Below are positions 54,701 to 64,000 of a stretch of DNA of 64,000 bases, one piece after another. The DNA is taken from NCBI GenBank assembly GCA_003117195.1, contig BDSI01000238.1:1-64000 (forward strand), given 5' to 3'. Numbering within the stretch: position 1 is the first letter of the stretch; each line of letters opens with the position of its first letter. The notes below the pieces were generated by a model that saw nothing but the letters and a program-made list of their open reading frames with translations, was not told the DNA's origin and did no database searches. The position numbers and the translations under genes are program-made. The DNA comes from Eudorina sp. 2006-703-Eu-15 (Eukaryota > Chlorophyta > Chlorophyceae > Chlamydomonadales > Volvocaceae).

Positions 54701-57700
54701 GCGCTTGTGGGTGCAACTCGTTTAGAGATTGGGCCCGCGAGGACCTCGGCGATGTCCTCCGCTTCATTGTACAGGTCGTATACTAATTGCTGCTGTCCCG
54801 TGGTGTCCTCGGCTTTGCCCTTTCCAGACTTCCAGGGGATACAGTTTTGGAGGATCTGCTTCCGAGCGACTTGCCACTGTGGCCGCCACCACTGGGGGTT
54901 AAGATGCTCCTGATGTGGCGTCGGTGCTGGCGACACTGTGTACGGTCCGGATGTTCGCGGCTCGTCGCCGAGTTCCACCTCTACAGCAGTCATTAGATCG
55001 GCGTCCTCGGCGCCATCGCTCCTCCGAGCGCGGGGCGCCGCTGGCGTGTCATCAAGCCCTTTGCTGGCGAGGTACGCTAGGACAGGGTTTGGAGATTCTG
55101 TGCCCTTCTCCTCGTCTAGCCTGGGGGCCATCCTGATACACGGTGTTTCACGGGTTATTGGGTTCGGGGGTGGCCGCGGTCCTTGTGCGACGGGTCCTTG
55201 CAGGGTGCCAAGGCTGGGCACGCATTTGCGTGTGTCCTGCCGCAGCGCGGCCATGACTCGCTGTGTTTCCATGCATGAGGTGCGGTGTTCAGGAGTGGGA
55301 TCGTGCAGCTGCACTCTGTGGATAGCCGCGTTTTCTGTTCCGACCGCCTTGTTATCACAACGTGTGTTGTTGTTGATGAAGTCTAGTTGCCTTTGTCGAA
55401 GTGAGCTCTTGCGCTTGCACCCAACTCGCTCGGCTTCCACAGGCATATCCAGCGGTGGTGACGCTTCGGACTCCGGTGAATTTGCCGGCGACGTGGCCTT
55501 CTGACGGATCCTTGTCGCGGTCGCACTCCACACAACTGGTGCGTTGCGGCAGACGTGCGGGTCAAGGGATGGCGTTATGACCGGTGTGGGAAGGCTCGAT
55601 TTGTGCTTTAGGCCGGTGAATGTCGGGTTATCCGGGATCTCACGGAGCTTCCTGTCTTCCAGCGGCATCGCAGACGTCCATTTGCGCGGGTCGTGCCTGC
55701 ACGAGTGTGGGGCTTCGGGGCATTGGGAGCTGACGGCCAGACTCAGTCTGTTCAGCGATACCTTGTGCCGGTGCTGCACCTTACCCCGGGGGAAGAGTTT
55801 TTGAAGCTCAGCGGTCGTGATCAGGTGCCGTTTGGTGTTCTTATCTATAAGTGAGTGCATATCAAGACCCAGCTCTGTCAGCGGGAGCAAGAGCCTGTAC
55901 GGCAGAATCTCTTCACGCGATTCCTGCTCGGCGTTGACGGCGGTGGCTGCCGCCATAAGTGTGTTCAGGGAGGTGTTGTACGGCCTGCCTTTATCGGTCA
56001 CCACGATGCCGTGGTCGCGGGCGAGCATGAGTTGCTTCAGAGTCGTGTAGAAGCTGCTTTCGCGTCTCAGCGTGTGCATCCTGGTATCGGCGGCTAACTG
56101 ACACTGCAGTTCCAGCATGGCTCTTGTCACAACGCCGAGCCGTCCCTCGTCGTTTAGGGAGAGAATCAGGGCGCGCGTTGCAGTGCGCGCATAGATCGGT
56201 AGCAGGGATCCTACCCCCAGTCCGTATTGCTCGGCTGGTAATAGCACAGCGCGCGTGGGGAAGCTGGATGGCAGCCCGTAACAGCGGCGGGCGATGCGTG
56301 CGATCATCGCATCCAGGAGTCGTACATCGTTTGGAGTATACGCCATGGTGGGAAAGCTGTATGTCACCACTGTTTGGATACAGCTCTGTATAATCCTTAT
56401 ACACTGATCTGGCGTCGCCATGGAGCCTTGTAATAAGTCTCCCTTATCCCGTACTGCTTCGCAGACATGAGTCATTTGGGCGCTCCAGTTGAGAGTCATC
56501 GTTATAAGCACCCCAAGGTACTTATATGGTTCGGTGGGGGAGATGTACGGCACTGGCCGATCACTGATTTTGACTTTCGCATCAAGAGCCGCTTTGAGCG
56601 TGCGTTCACATGTCGGTCCATTCAGACCGCGGTCGGACCATGCCTTGCGGTGCAGGATGCCCGTCACAGCGCATTTCGAGTGATTCACTTGTAGACCCGC
56701 CCACTGGGAGTACAGGCTAATCTTGTCGCACTGTGTCTGCAGGTCCCGCGTGGTGTTGGTCAGCACCGCAAGATCGTCAGCATAAGCAGCCGAGCTGCAG
56801 TGGTAGCGGGCGTTCAGGTCATCTGAGAGGCATCCGTACTGGTGCCCTCGCCCGCCAACGTGGAGCCATCGTAGGAGGGGCTCAAGAAAGATGATGAAGA
56901 GCACTGGTGAAAGTGTATCCCCCTGGACCGTGCCTCTTTCGATTTGGATTGGCGCTGTGGTACCGTGTTCTGTCCGTATGCTTGTACGGGCCTGACTGTA
57001 GAGGTTGCGGACGACACGGATAAGGTCGTCTGGCAGCCCAAGGTCGTACATGATTTGAAGCAGCAGGTCATGGTTGATCGTGTTGAAAGCCGAGGAGAAG
57101 TCCACGTAGAGGACGTACAGGTCATTCCGCGTGAGCCCGGCATCTTCGATTGCGTGGAGCAGGTTCTGGATTTGCCGCTCTGTGTTTCTGTATCGAAGGA
57201 AGCCTTCTTGGGCCTCGCTAAACAGGGCCAGCTCCGGTGCGACGTCTCCGATAGACACCGTGATGAGGCTGGTCCAGAGCTTATACAGCGTATTTGCTAG
57301 GGCGATGGGTCTCTTGTTCTTGAGGAGGAGCCCATCACCAGGTTTAGGGAGTAGCACCGTGACAGACTCTGTCCAATCCTTCGGCGTGTGAGATTTTACC
57401 CACATAACTTTCATGAGGTCGTGGATGGTGGCCTGTAGGGTGTCGGGCAGCGCCTTGAGGAGTTCATTGGGGAGGCCGTCGGGTCCCGGCGTTTTGTTTC
57501 GGGCTAAGTGCTGTATGCATCTGCTGTAGTTAAAAGGGTCAGCGATGCTGCTCAGCAGTACGTGGTCGTCGGCCTTCTTCGGGCTGGTGAGGTGGAAGCT
57601 GTCTGGCGCCGTGCCCTGGAGGAACGGGTACGTCCTGGGTGCCTCCTCCGGTCGGTACTGTCCAGTTTTCGGTGTGCCTATCGTGGCAGCCTGGGTTTTG

Positions 57701-57915
57701 AAGTATTCATGTACGGCATCAAGGATGGATTCGGGTTCTGTGCAAACTCTCCCCGAGGTGGGATGTCTTACCGCGGGCAGCCCTCGTTCAAGCTCATCCT
57801 TGCTGAATATGGCTTGGTGGGCTCGTCGTGGCCGAGTTGCAACCAGATGTTGGCGGCGGCGTTTCGCAGCAGCAATGTTTTTCTTGCGCTCGATGGTCAG
57901 TGCTTCCCTATGACA
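51724..57915 (-). pseudogene. LINE ORF: RT, PCIF1-like domain, RNase H, CCHC finger, endonuclease-like C-terminus
   Basis: The frame is open from 57,915, has its first Met at 57,414, and the reading upstream is clearly coding (NKTPGPDGLPNEL near 57,490). RT motifs are YVDFSSAFNTINHDLL (about 57,100) and SAAYADDLAVL (about 56,790). A long variable region follows. At about 53,880 ERFSSPLN, then CYFSVHAEDQLFGANVDAYS and FTGLSIAHP, resemble the PCIF1-type methyltransferase fold, but the NPPF-type catalytic site is absent. RNase H shows D (IIWTDGS, about 53,170), E (QRAELSAI), D (IATDSQAS) and D (HGNDKADEG). The C-terminus has CPVC...H...C...H (about 52,400) and RPDIMF, then YIIEVGYTGD (about 52,120-52,000), as in restriction-like endonucleases of LINEs. 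No internal stop is seen in 2,063 codons; it is inactive by 5' truncation. Confidence 0.8.
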
Positions 57916-57917
57916 TT

Positions 57918-58100
57918 ATAGGGGGGGTAACCCCCTCGTAACCATTACCCAGGGGGGTGAGGGTGGGGGTAATGGTTACCCACCCACCCTCGTGACAAGG
58001 GGGGGTGGGTAATTGTACCCAGGGGTAGGGGTAGCATCATTACCCAGGGGTAACGGAGGGGGTAACCCAGGCATTGGCCGTCATTTTACAGAATACGTTT
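57918..58100. repeat. G-rich block with 13-bp inverted repeats at the LINE 5' edge
   Basis: Degenerate repeats of ggtaaccc and taccc(a)gggg. gtaaccattaccc (57,938-57,950) and gggtaatggttac (57,967-57,979) are perfect inverted repeats around a 16-bp G-rich loop. No gene is visible. It is not the TTTTAGGG-type telomere repeat. Confidence 0.7.
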
Positions 58101-58740
58101 CAAGCTGCTGACCAGCTGGTCCGGAATGCCTCTCTCCACTGATTGTGTCCTCAAACACCATGCAGCATTCACCCTTGATTTGGCACTATCATCCTACACA
58201 TCCCCACTAATATCAACAGTCCAGTCCCTACACCACACACACCAAGCATCCTGAAGCCTGGCTGTGGAATCTCAGACACACCTTACGTGCTGTCCCCATG
58301 CATCCACAATAACTCCTTCATCAAATCCAAGAGGAAAGGGTACATACGTTTGTTTGTGTGTCTCACCCCTCAAACACGCCTATCCCAGCAAGCCCGGCCA
58401 CGCCTCCTGGCCCGCCACGGCCGGCCCAGTTGGTCGGCTGGCCCCTCTGGCCTGCAAGCCTGCCCCCCGCCCCTGCTGCTGGCTAGCCCGCGCCTGGTCC
58501 CGCCTGCCGGTCCGCCGCTGTCCAGCCAAAGCACAAGGTCCAGTCCATAAGCTTATCTTTCTCCAGCAAGCGATGATGCCTGCACAGCGCAAGAGTGCAA
58601 AGTGGCATTACACATCGTGGCCTTGACGACGCAAAAGATAAAAGCAAGACAATGCAGCAAGATTTACAAAACTTACGTGTTGCTGTAGATTTGAACTTGA
58701 GAATAGAGCAATGAAGCAGACAGACAGGACATACAGACTG
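58101..58740. other. No recognised gene
   Basis: Mixed-composition sequence with a C-rich stretch at 58,380-58,540. Open frames here (up to 120 codons) are low in complexity and resemble nothing I recognise. Possibly decayed repeats. Confidence 0.5.
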
Positions 58741-59222
58741 AGTGAGCTTTTGCGGAGCAACGAAGCGAGCCTTTTGCAACTGGACCCTCAACGACGCACT
58801 TATCTTACCAGTTTCATGATTATAGAATTACCACATCCACGGTGCGGTGAAAATGCCACAGGCTAGCTGTGATTCGCTGAATGTTGACTATTGTTACCGC
58901 CAGTCAACGAATGCAATTGGTTAGGAAACTGGCAAGTACTTACCACAATGCTTGATATCTATTATAAGCAGAGAAGAAAAGCTGGAGATTGGCGAGGCAG
59001 ACTACGTTAGCGTCTGTGGAGCGAGCGAGCCTTTTGTGACTGAAGCCTCACCGACGCATTCCTCTCATCAGTTCCATTGCTACATTGGCTGCAAGGTGAA
59101 ATGTCGAAGGTCAGCTGTGCCTGGCTGAATATTGACTATTGTTTCCGCCAGTCAAAGGATAACATCGTTTAGGAAGATATTAAGTATTTTTACCAAAACA
59201 CTGCATATTTATTATAAACTTT
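58741..59222. repeat. Diverged direct repeat pair of about 230 bp
   Basis: About 58,745-58,975 and 59,010-59,222 align along their length. Both contain gcgagccttttg, then cgacgca, gctgaat(g/a)ttgactattgtt and ccgccagtcaa, then a (g/t)(a/t)tatttattataa-like end. They differ by many substitutions and small indels, so the duplication is older than the transposons nearby. No gene is visible. Confidence 0.7.
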
Positions 59223-59648
59223 ATCTGTTTGGACAAATGAGAACAAACGTTGGGAAAGCGAGAAGGGCGAGCAGCGACGCCCGACACGGATGACATCCGT
59301 ACACACCATTGAGGCAAAACGCAAAGGCCAAATTGTTAATTTCCGTAAATGATAGATTGCAATAACAATTTTGTTAATTGGTATGCAAAGGCAGACATTC
59401 CTCCACAACGACAGCGACACACTGTGCGTGCATGCTCCCTGATGAGCTGCCCAAACTGGACTGGTGATAAAGAGCTGTAAAGTCCAAAAATCAAAAATGC
59501 GAAGTGGTAATGAAGGCGTCAATGTGAATGTTCTCAGATGATGTACGGCACGATATGTATATCGCGCGGTACATCATTTGTATTCAACACGCATACTGGA
59601 ACTAAAGCCTCAACGTCTTCGACTCTGAACTTTTAATTAACCTGTATT
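59223..59648. other. No recognised gene; contains a 38-bp hairpin
   Basis: AT-richer sequence. TGATGTAC (59,539-59,546) pairs with GTACATCA (59,569-59,576), and inside them CGATAT (59,551-59,556) pairs with ATATCG (59,559-59,564), giving a compact cruciform-capable structure just before the minisatellite. No coding signal. Confidence 0.6.
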
Positions 59649-62600
59649 CTCACCAGTCCGCCCCGCCCTGAGCACGCATTCCCCTTCCCCAGCTCGCCCC
59701 GCCCTGAGCACGCATCGGCCCTGACCAGCCTGCCCTGCCATGAGCACGCATCGGCCCTCACCAGCCTGCCCCGCCCTGAGCACGCATCGGCCCTCTACGC
59801 CCTGAGCACGAATCGGCCCTCACCAGCTCGCCCCGCCCTGAGCACGCATCAGCCCTGACCAGCCTGCCCTGCCATGACAAGCATCGGCCCTCACCAGCCT
59901 GCCCCGCCCTGAGAACGCGTCGGCCCTCACCAGCTCGCCCCGCCCTGATCACGAATCGGCCCTCACCAGCCCGCCCCGCCCTGAACACGCATCGGCCCTC
60001 ACCAGCTCGCCCTGCCATGAGCACGCATCGGCCCTCACCAGCCTGCCCCGCCCTAAGAACGCATCGGCCCTCACCAGCCCGCCCCGCCCTAAGCACGCAT
60101 CGGCCCTCACCAGCCCGCCCTGCCATGAGCACGCATCGGCCCTCACCAGCCTGCCCCGCCCTGAGAACGCATCGGCCCTCACCCGCCCGCCCCGCCCTGA
60201 GCACGCATCGGCCCTGACCAGTCTTCCCTGCCATAAGCACGCATCGACCCTCACCAGCCTGCCCCGCCCTGAGCACGCATTCCCCTTCCCCAGCTCGCCC
60301 CGCCCTGAGCACGCATCGGCCCTCACCGCCCTGAGCACGCATCGGCCCTCACCAGCTCGCCCCGCGCACGCATCGGCCCTCACCAGCCCGCCCCGCCCTG
60401 AACACGCATCGGCCCTGACCAGCCTGCCCCGCCCTGAGCACGAATCGGCCCTCACCAGCCCGCCCCGCCCTGAGCACGCTCGGCCCTCACCAGCTCGCCC
60501 TGCCATGAGCACGCATCGGCCCTCACCAGCCTGCCCCACCCTGAGCACGCATCGGCCCTGACCAGCCTTCCCTGCCATGAGCACGCATCGGCCCTCACCA
60601 GCCCGCCCCGCCCTGAGCACGCATCGGCCCTCACCATCGTGCCCCGCCCTGAGCACGCATCGGCCCTCTACGCCCTGAGCACGCATCGGCCCTCACCAGC
60701 TCGCCCCGCCCTGAGCACGCATCAGCCCTGACCAGCCTGCCCCGCCCTGAGCACGAATCGGCCCTCACCAGCCTGCCCCCCCCTGAGCACGCTCGGCCCT
60801 CACCAGCTCGCCCTGCCATGAGCACGCATCGGCCCTCACCAGCCTGCCCCGCCCTGAGAACGCATCGGCCCTCACCAGCCCGCCCCGCCCTAAGCACGCA
60901 TCGGCCCTCACCAGCCTGCCCTGCCATGAGCACGCATCGGCCCTCACCAGCCTGCCCCGCCCTGAGAACGCATTGCCCCTCACCAGCCCGCCCCGCCCTG
61001 AGCACGCATCGGCCCTGACCAGTCTTCCCTGCCATAAGCACGCATCGACCCTCACCAGCCTGCCCCGCCCTGAGCACGCATTCCCCTTCGCCAGCTCGCC
61101 CCGCCCTGAGCACGCATCGGCCCTCACCTCCCTGAGCACGCATCGGCCCTCACCAGCTCGCCCCGCGCACGCATCGGCCCTCACCAGCCCGCCCCGCCCT
61201 GAGCACGCATCGGCCCTCACCAGCTCGCCCCGACCTGAGCATACATCGGCCCTCACCAGCCCGCCCCGCCCTAAGCACGCATCGGCCCTCACCAGCCTGC
61301 CCCACCCTGAGCACGCATCGGCCCTGACCAGCCTTCCCTGCCATGAGCACGCATCGGCCCTCACCAGCCTGCCCCGCCCTGAGCACGCATCGGCCCTCAC
61401 CAGCCTGCCCCGCCATGAGCACGCATCGGCCCTCACCAGCCTGCCCCGCCCTGAGCACGCATCGGCTCTCACCGCCCTGAGCACGTATCAGCCCTCACCA
61501 GCTCGCCCCGCCCTGAGCACGCATCAGCCCTGACCAGCCTGCCCCGCCCTGAGCACACATCGGCCCTCACCAGCCTGCCCCGCCCTGAGCACGAATCGGC
61601 CCTCACCAGCCCGCCCCGCCCTGAGCACGCATTCCCCTTCCCCAGCTCGCCCCGCCCTGAGCACGCATCGGCCGTCACCGCCCTGAGCACGCATCGGCCC
61701 TCACCAGCTCGCCCCGCCCTGAGCACGCATCGGCCCTCACCAGCCCGCCCCGCCCTGAACACGCATCGGCCCTCACCAGCCTGCCCCGCCCTGAGCACGC
61801 ATCGGCCCTCACCAGCTCGCCCCGCCCTGAGCACGAATCGGCCCTCACCAGCCCGCCCCGCCCTGAGCACGCTCGGCCCTCACCAGCTCGCCCTGCCATG
61901 AGCACGCATCGGCCCTCACCAGCCTGCCCCGCCCTGAGAACGCATCGGCCCTCACCCGCCCGCCCCGCCCTGAGCACGCATCGGCCCTGACCAGTCTTCC
62001 CTGCCATAAGCACGCATCGACCCTCACCAGCCTGCCCCGCCCTGAGCACGCATTCCCCTTCCCCAGCTCGCCCCGCCCTGAGCACGCATCGGCCCTCACC
62101 GCCCTGAGCACGCATCGGCCCTCACCAGCTCGCCCCGCGCACGCATCGGCCCTCACCAGCCCGCCCCGCCCTGAACACGCATCGGCCCTGACCAGCCTGC
62201 CCCGCCCTGAGCACGAATCGGCCCTCACCAGCCCGCCCCGCCCTGAGCACGCTCGGCCCTCACCAGCTCGCCCTGCCATGAGCACGCATCGGCCCTCACC
62301 AGCCTGCCCCACCCTGAGCACGCATCGGCCCTGACCAGCCTTCCCTGCCATGAGCACGCATCGGCCCTCACCAGCCCGCCCCGCCCTGAGCACGCATCGG
62401 CCCTCACCATCGTGCCCCGCCCTGAGCACGCATCGGCCCTCTACGCCCTGAGCACGCATCGGCCCTCACCAGCTCGCCCCGCCCTGAGCACGCATCAGCC
62501 CTGACCAGCCTGCCCCGCCCTGAGCACGAATCGGCCCTCACCAGCCTGCCCCCCCCTGAGCACGCTCGGCCCTCACCAGCTCGCCCTGCCATGAGCACGC

Positions 62601-64000
62601 ATCGGCCCTCACCAGCCTGCCCCGCCCTGAGAACGCATCGGCCCTCACCAGCCCGCCCCGCCCTAAGCACGCATCGGCCCTCACCAGCCTGCCCTGCCAT
62701 GAGCACGCATCGGCCCTCACCAGCCTGCCCCGCCCTGAGAACGCATTGCCCCTCACCAGCCCGCCCCGCCCTGAGCACGCATCGGCCCTGACCAGTCTTC
62801 CCTGCCATAAGCACGCATCGACCCTCACCAGCCTGCCCCGCCCTGAGCACGCATTCCCCTTCCCCAGCTCGCCCCGCCCTGAGCACGCATCGGCCCTCAC
62901 CTCCCTGAGCACGCATCGGCCCTCACCAGCTCGCCCCGCGCACGCATCGGCCCTCACCAGCCCGCCCCGCCCTGAGCACGCATCGGCCCTCACCAGCTCG
63001 CCCCGACCTGAGCATACATCGGCCCTCACCAGCCCGCCCCGCCCTAAGCACGCATCGGCCCTCACCAGCCTGCCCCACCCTGAGCACGCATCGGCCCTGA
63101 CCAGCCTTCCCTGCCATGAGCACGCATCGGCCCTCACCAGCCTGCCCCGCCCTGAGCACGCATCGGCCCTCACCAGCCTGCCCCGCCATGAGCACGCATC
63201 GGCCCTCACCAGCCTGCCCCGCCCTGAGCACGCATCGGCTCTCACCGCCCTGAGCACGTATCAGCCCTCACCAGCTCGCCCCGCCCTGAGCACGCATCAG
63301 CCCTGACCAGCCTGCCCCGCCCTGAGCACACATCGGCCCTCACCAGCCTGCCCCGCCCTGAGCACGAATCGGCCCTCACCAGCCCGCCCCGCCCTGAGCA
63401 CGCATTCCCCTTCCCCAGCTCGCCCCGCCCTGAGCACGCATCGGCCCTCACCGCCCTGAGCACGCATCGGCCCTCACCAGCTCGCCCCGCCCTGAGCACG
63501 CATCGGCCCTCACCAGCCCGCCCCGCCCTGAACACGCATCGGCCCTCACCAGCCTGCCCCGCCCTGAGCACGCATCGGCCCTCACCAGCTCGCCCCGCCC
63601 TGAGCACGAATCGGCCCTCACCAGCCCGCCCCGCCCTGAGCACGCTCGGCCCTCACCAGCTCGCCCTGCCATGAGCACGCATCGGCCCTCACCAGCCTGC
63701 CCCGCCCTGAGAACGCATCGGCCCTCACCAGCCCGCCCCGCCCTAAGCACGCATCGGCCCTCACCAGCCTGCCCTGCCATGAGCACGCATCGGCCCTCAC
63801 CAGCCTGCCCCGCCCTGAGAACGCATCGGCCCTCACCCGCCCGCCCCGCCCTGAGCACGCATTCCCCTTCCCCAGCTCGCCCCGCCCTGAGCACGCATCG
63901 GCCCTCACCGCCCTGAGCACGCATCGGCCCTCACCAGCTCGCCCCGCCCTGAGCACGCATCGGCCCTCACCAGCCCGCCCCGCCCTGAACACGCATCGGC
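59649..64000. repeat. 36-bp GC-rich minisatellite array with 1,773-bp higher-order period
   Basis: The consensus monomer reads gcacgcatcggccctcacca then gcctgccccgccctga (36 bp), about 120 copies, running past the window end. Variants include a ccatgag form, a ttccccttcccc form and truncated monomers of about 24-30 bp. Blocks repeat with a period of 1,773 bp (for example 60,181 against 61,954, and 60,631-61,143 against 62,404-62,916) almost without differences. Because 36 is a multiple of three, long frames stay open on both strands (for example a 12-residue repeat with RAGRAGEGRCVL on the minus strand). They have no sign of being genes. Confidence 0.95.

Larger units (their letters stand above)
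51601..57917 (-). mobile_element. 5'-truncated LINE, Dualen/RandI-like
   Basis: A non-LTR retrotransposon on the minus strand with its 3' end at the left. The tail is a (ATT)n repeat at 51,601-51,618, and a short 3' untranslated region runs to the stop at 51,724. One open frame extends to 57,915, where identity to coding sequence ends beside a G-rich palindromic block. ORF1 and any N-terminal APE endonuclease are missing. The combination of RT, RNase H, a CCHC finger and an (R/K)PD-type endonuclease-like C-terminus fits the Dualen/RandI group known from Chlamydomonas. No target duplication can be found because the right flank does not match A4. Confidence 0.85.

Noticed and set aside
58264..58626. 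120-codon plus-strand frame as a host gene exon
   Set aside because: It is Pro/Ala/Arg-rich in a C-rich stretch, with no recognisable domain, splice context or conserved start.
59758..63992. Many open frames of 60-245 codons on both strands in the right-hand region
   Set aside because: They are translations of the 36-bp minisatellite. The period is a multiple of three, so frames stay open by construction, and no start context, domain or unique sequence supports a gene.
59649..64000. Regular 36-bp repeats suggestive of a CRISPR array
   Set aside because: Monomers are directly adjacent with no unique spacers, and the setting is eukaryotic. It is a minisatellite.

Overview
This window looks like a transposon-dense, repeat-rich piece of a eukaryotic nuclear genome. 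The most likely source is a chlorophyte green alga of the Chlamydomonadales/Volvocales type. The reasons are high GC, Ty3/gypsy elements carrying PHD fingers, a Dualen/RandI-like LINE (RT, RNase H and a C-terminal endonuclease-like module on one ORF), methyltransferase-like passenger domains, and a GC-rich 36-bp minisatellite. No host gene, tRNA or rRNA gene was recognised. The assignment to algae is inference.

Layout. (1) Positions 1-51,600 are a head-to-tail array of one Ty3/gypsy family, here called element A, transcribed from the minus strand. Four copies (A1-A4) are joined through single shared LTRs at about 8,611-9,635, 29,818-30,841 and 47,233-48,257. A1 carries a 735-bp retroposon and many single-base losses. 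A2 is split by a second LTR element. A3 contains a 4,167-bp internal segment (gag C-terminus, protease, RT, RNase H, PHD) in three tandem copies. A4 is cut off at 51,600. (2) Positions 15,745-27,864 are a plus-strand Ty3/gypsy element of a different family, element B, inserted in the A2 protease with a 4-bp target duplication. (3) Positions 51,601-57,917 are a minus-strand, 5'-truncated LINE. (4) Positions 57,918-59,648 are non-coding, with a G-rich palindromic block, a diverged pair of about 230-bp repeats and a compact hairpin. (5) From 59,649 to the window end there is a 36-bp minisatellite with a 1,773-bp higher-order period.

Biology. Element A encodes Gag, aspartic protease, RT, RNase H, a PHD finger, and then a zinc-binding and DDE integrase. 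Element B is the most unusual object. It has an RGG-rich Gag, two retropepsin-like segments separated by an Arg/Ser-rich stretch, a coiled coil and a hydrophobic helix. RT and RNase H follow, then a cytosine-C5-methyltransferase-like domain without a visible catalytic Cys, integrase, a canonical PHD finger, and a second SAM-methyltransferase-like C-terminus. The LINE also appears to carry a PCIF1-like (RNA m6A methyltransferase-related) domain. Two of the three large retroelement families therefore carry methyltransferase-like modules and two carry PHD fingers, which suggests recurrent capture of chromatin or nucleic-acid modification domains.

Caveats. Most frame breaks in A1 and several in B are one-base changes in G/C runs and may be sequencing or assembly errors. 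All domain calls come from reading motifs by eye. No database search was run.
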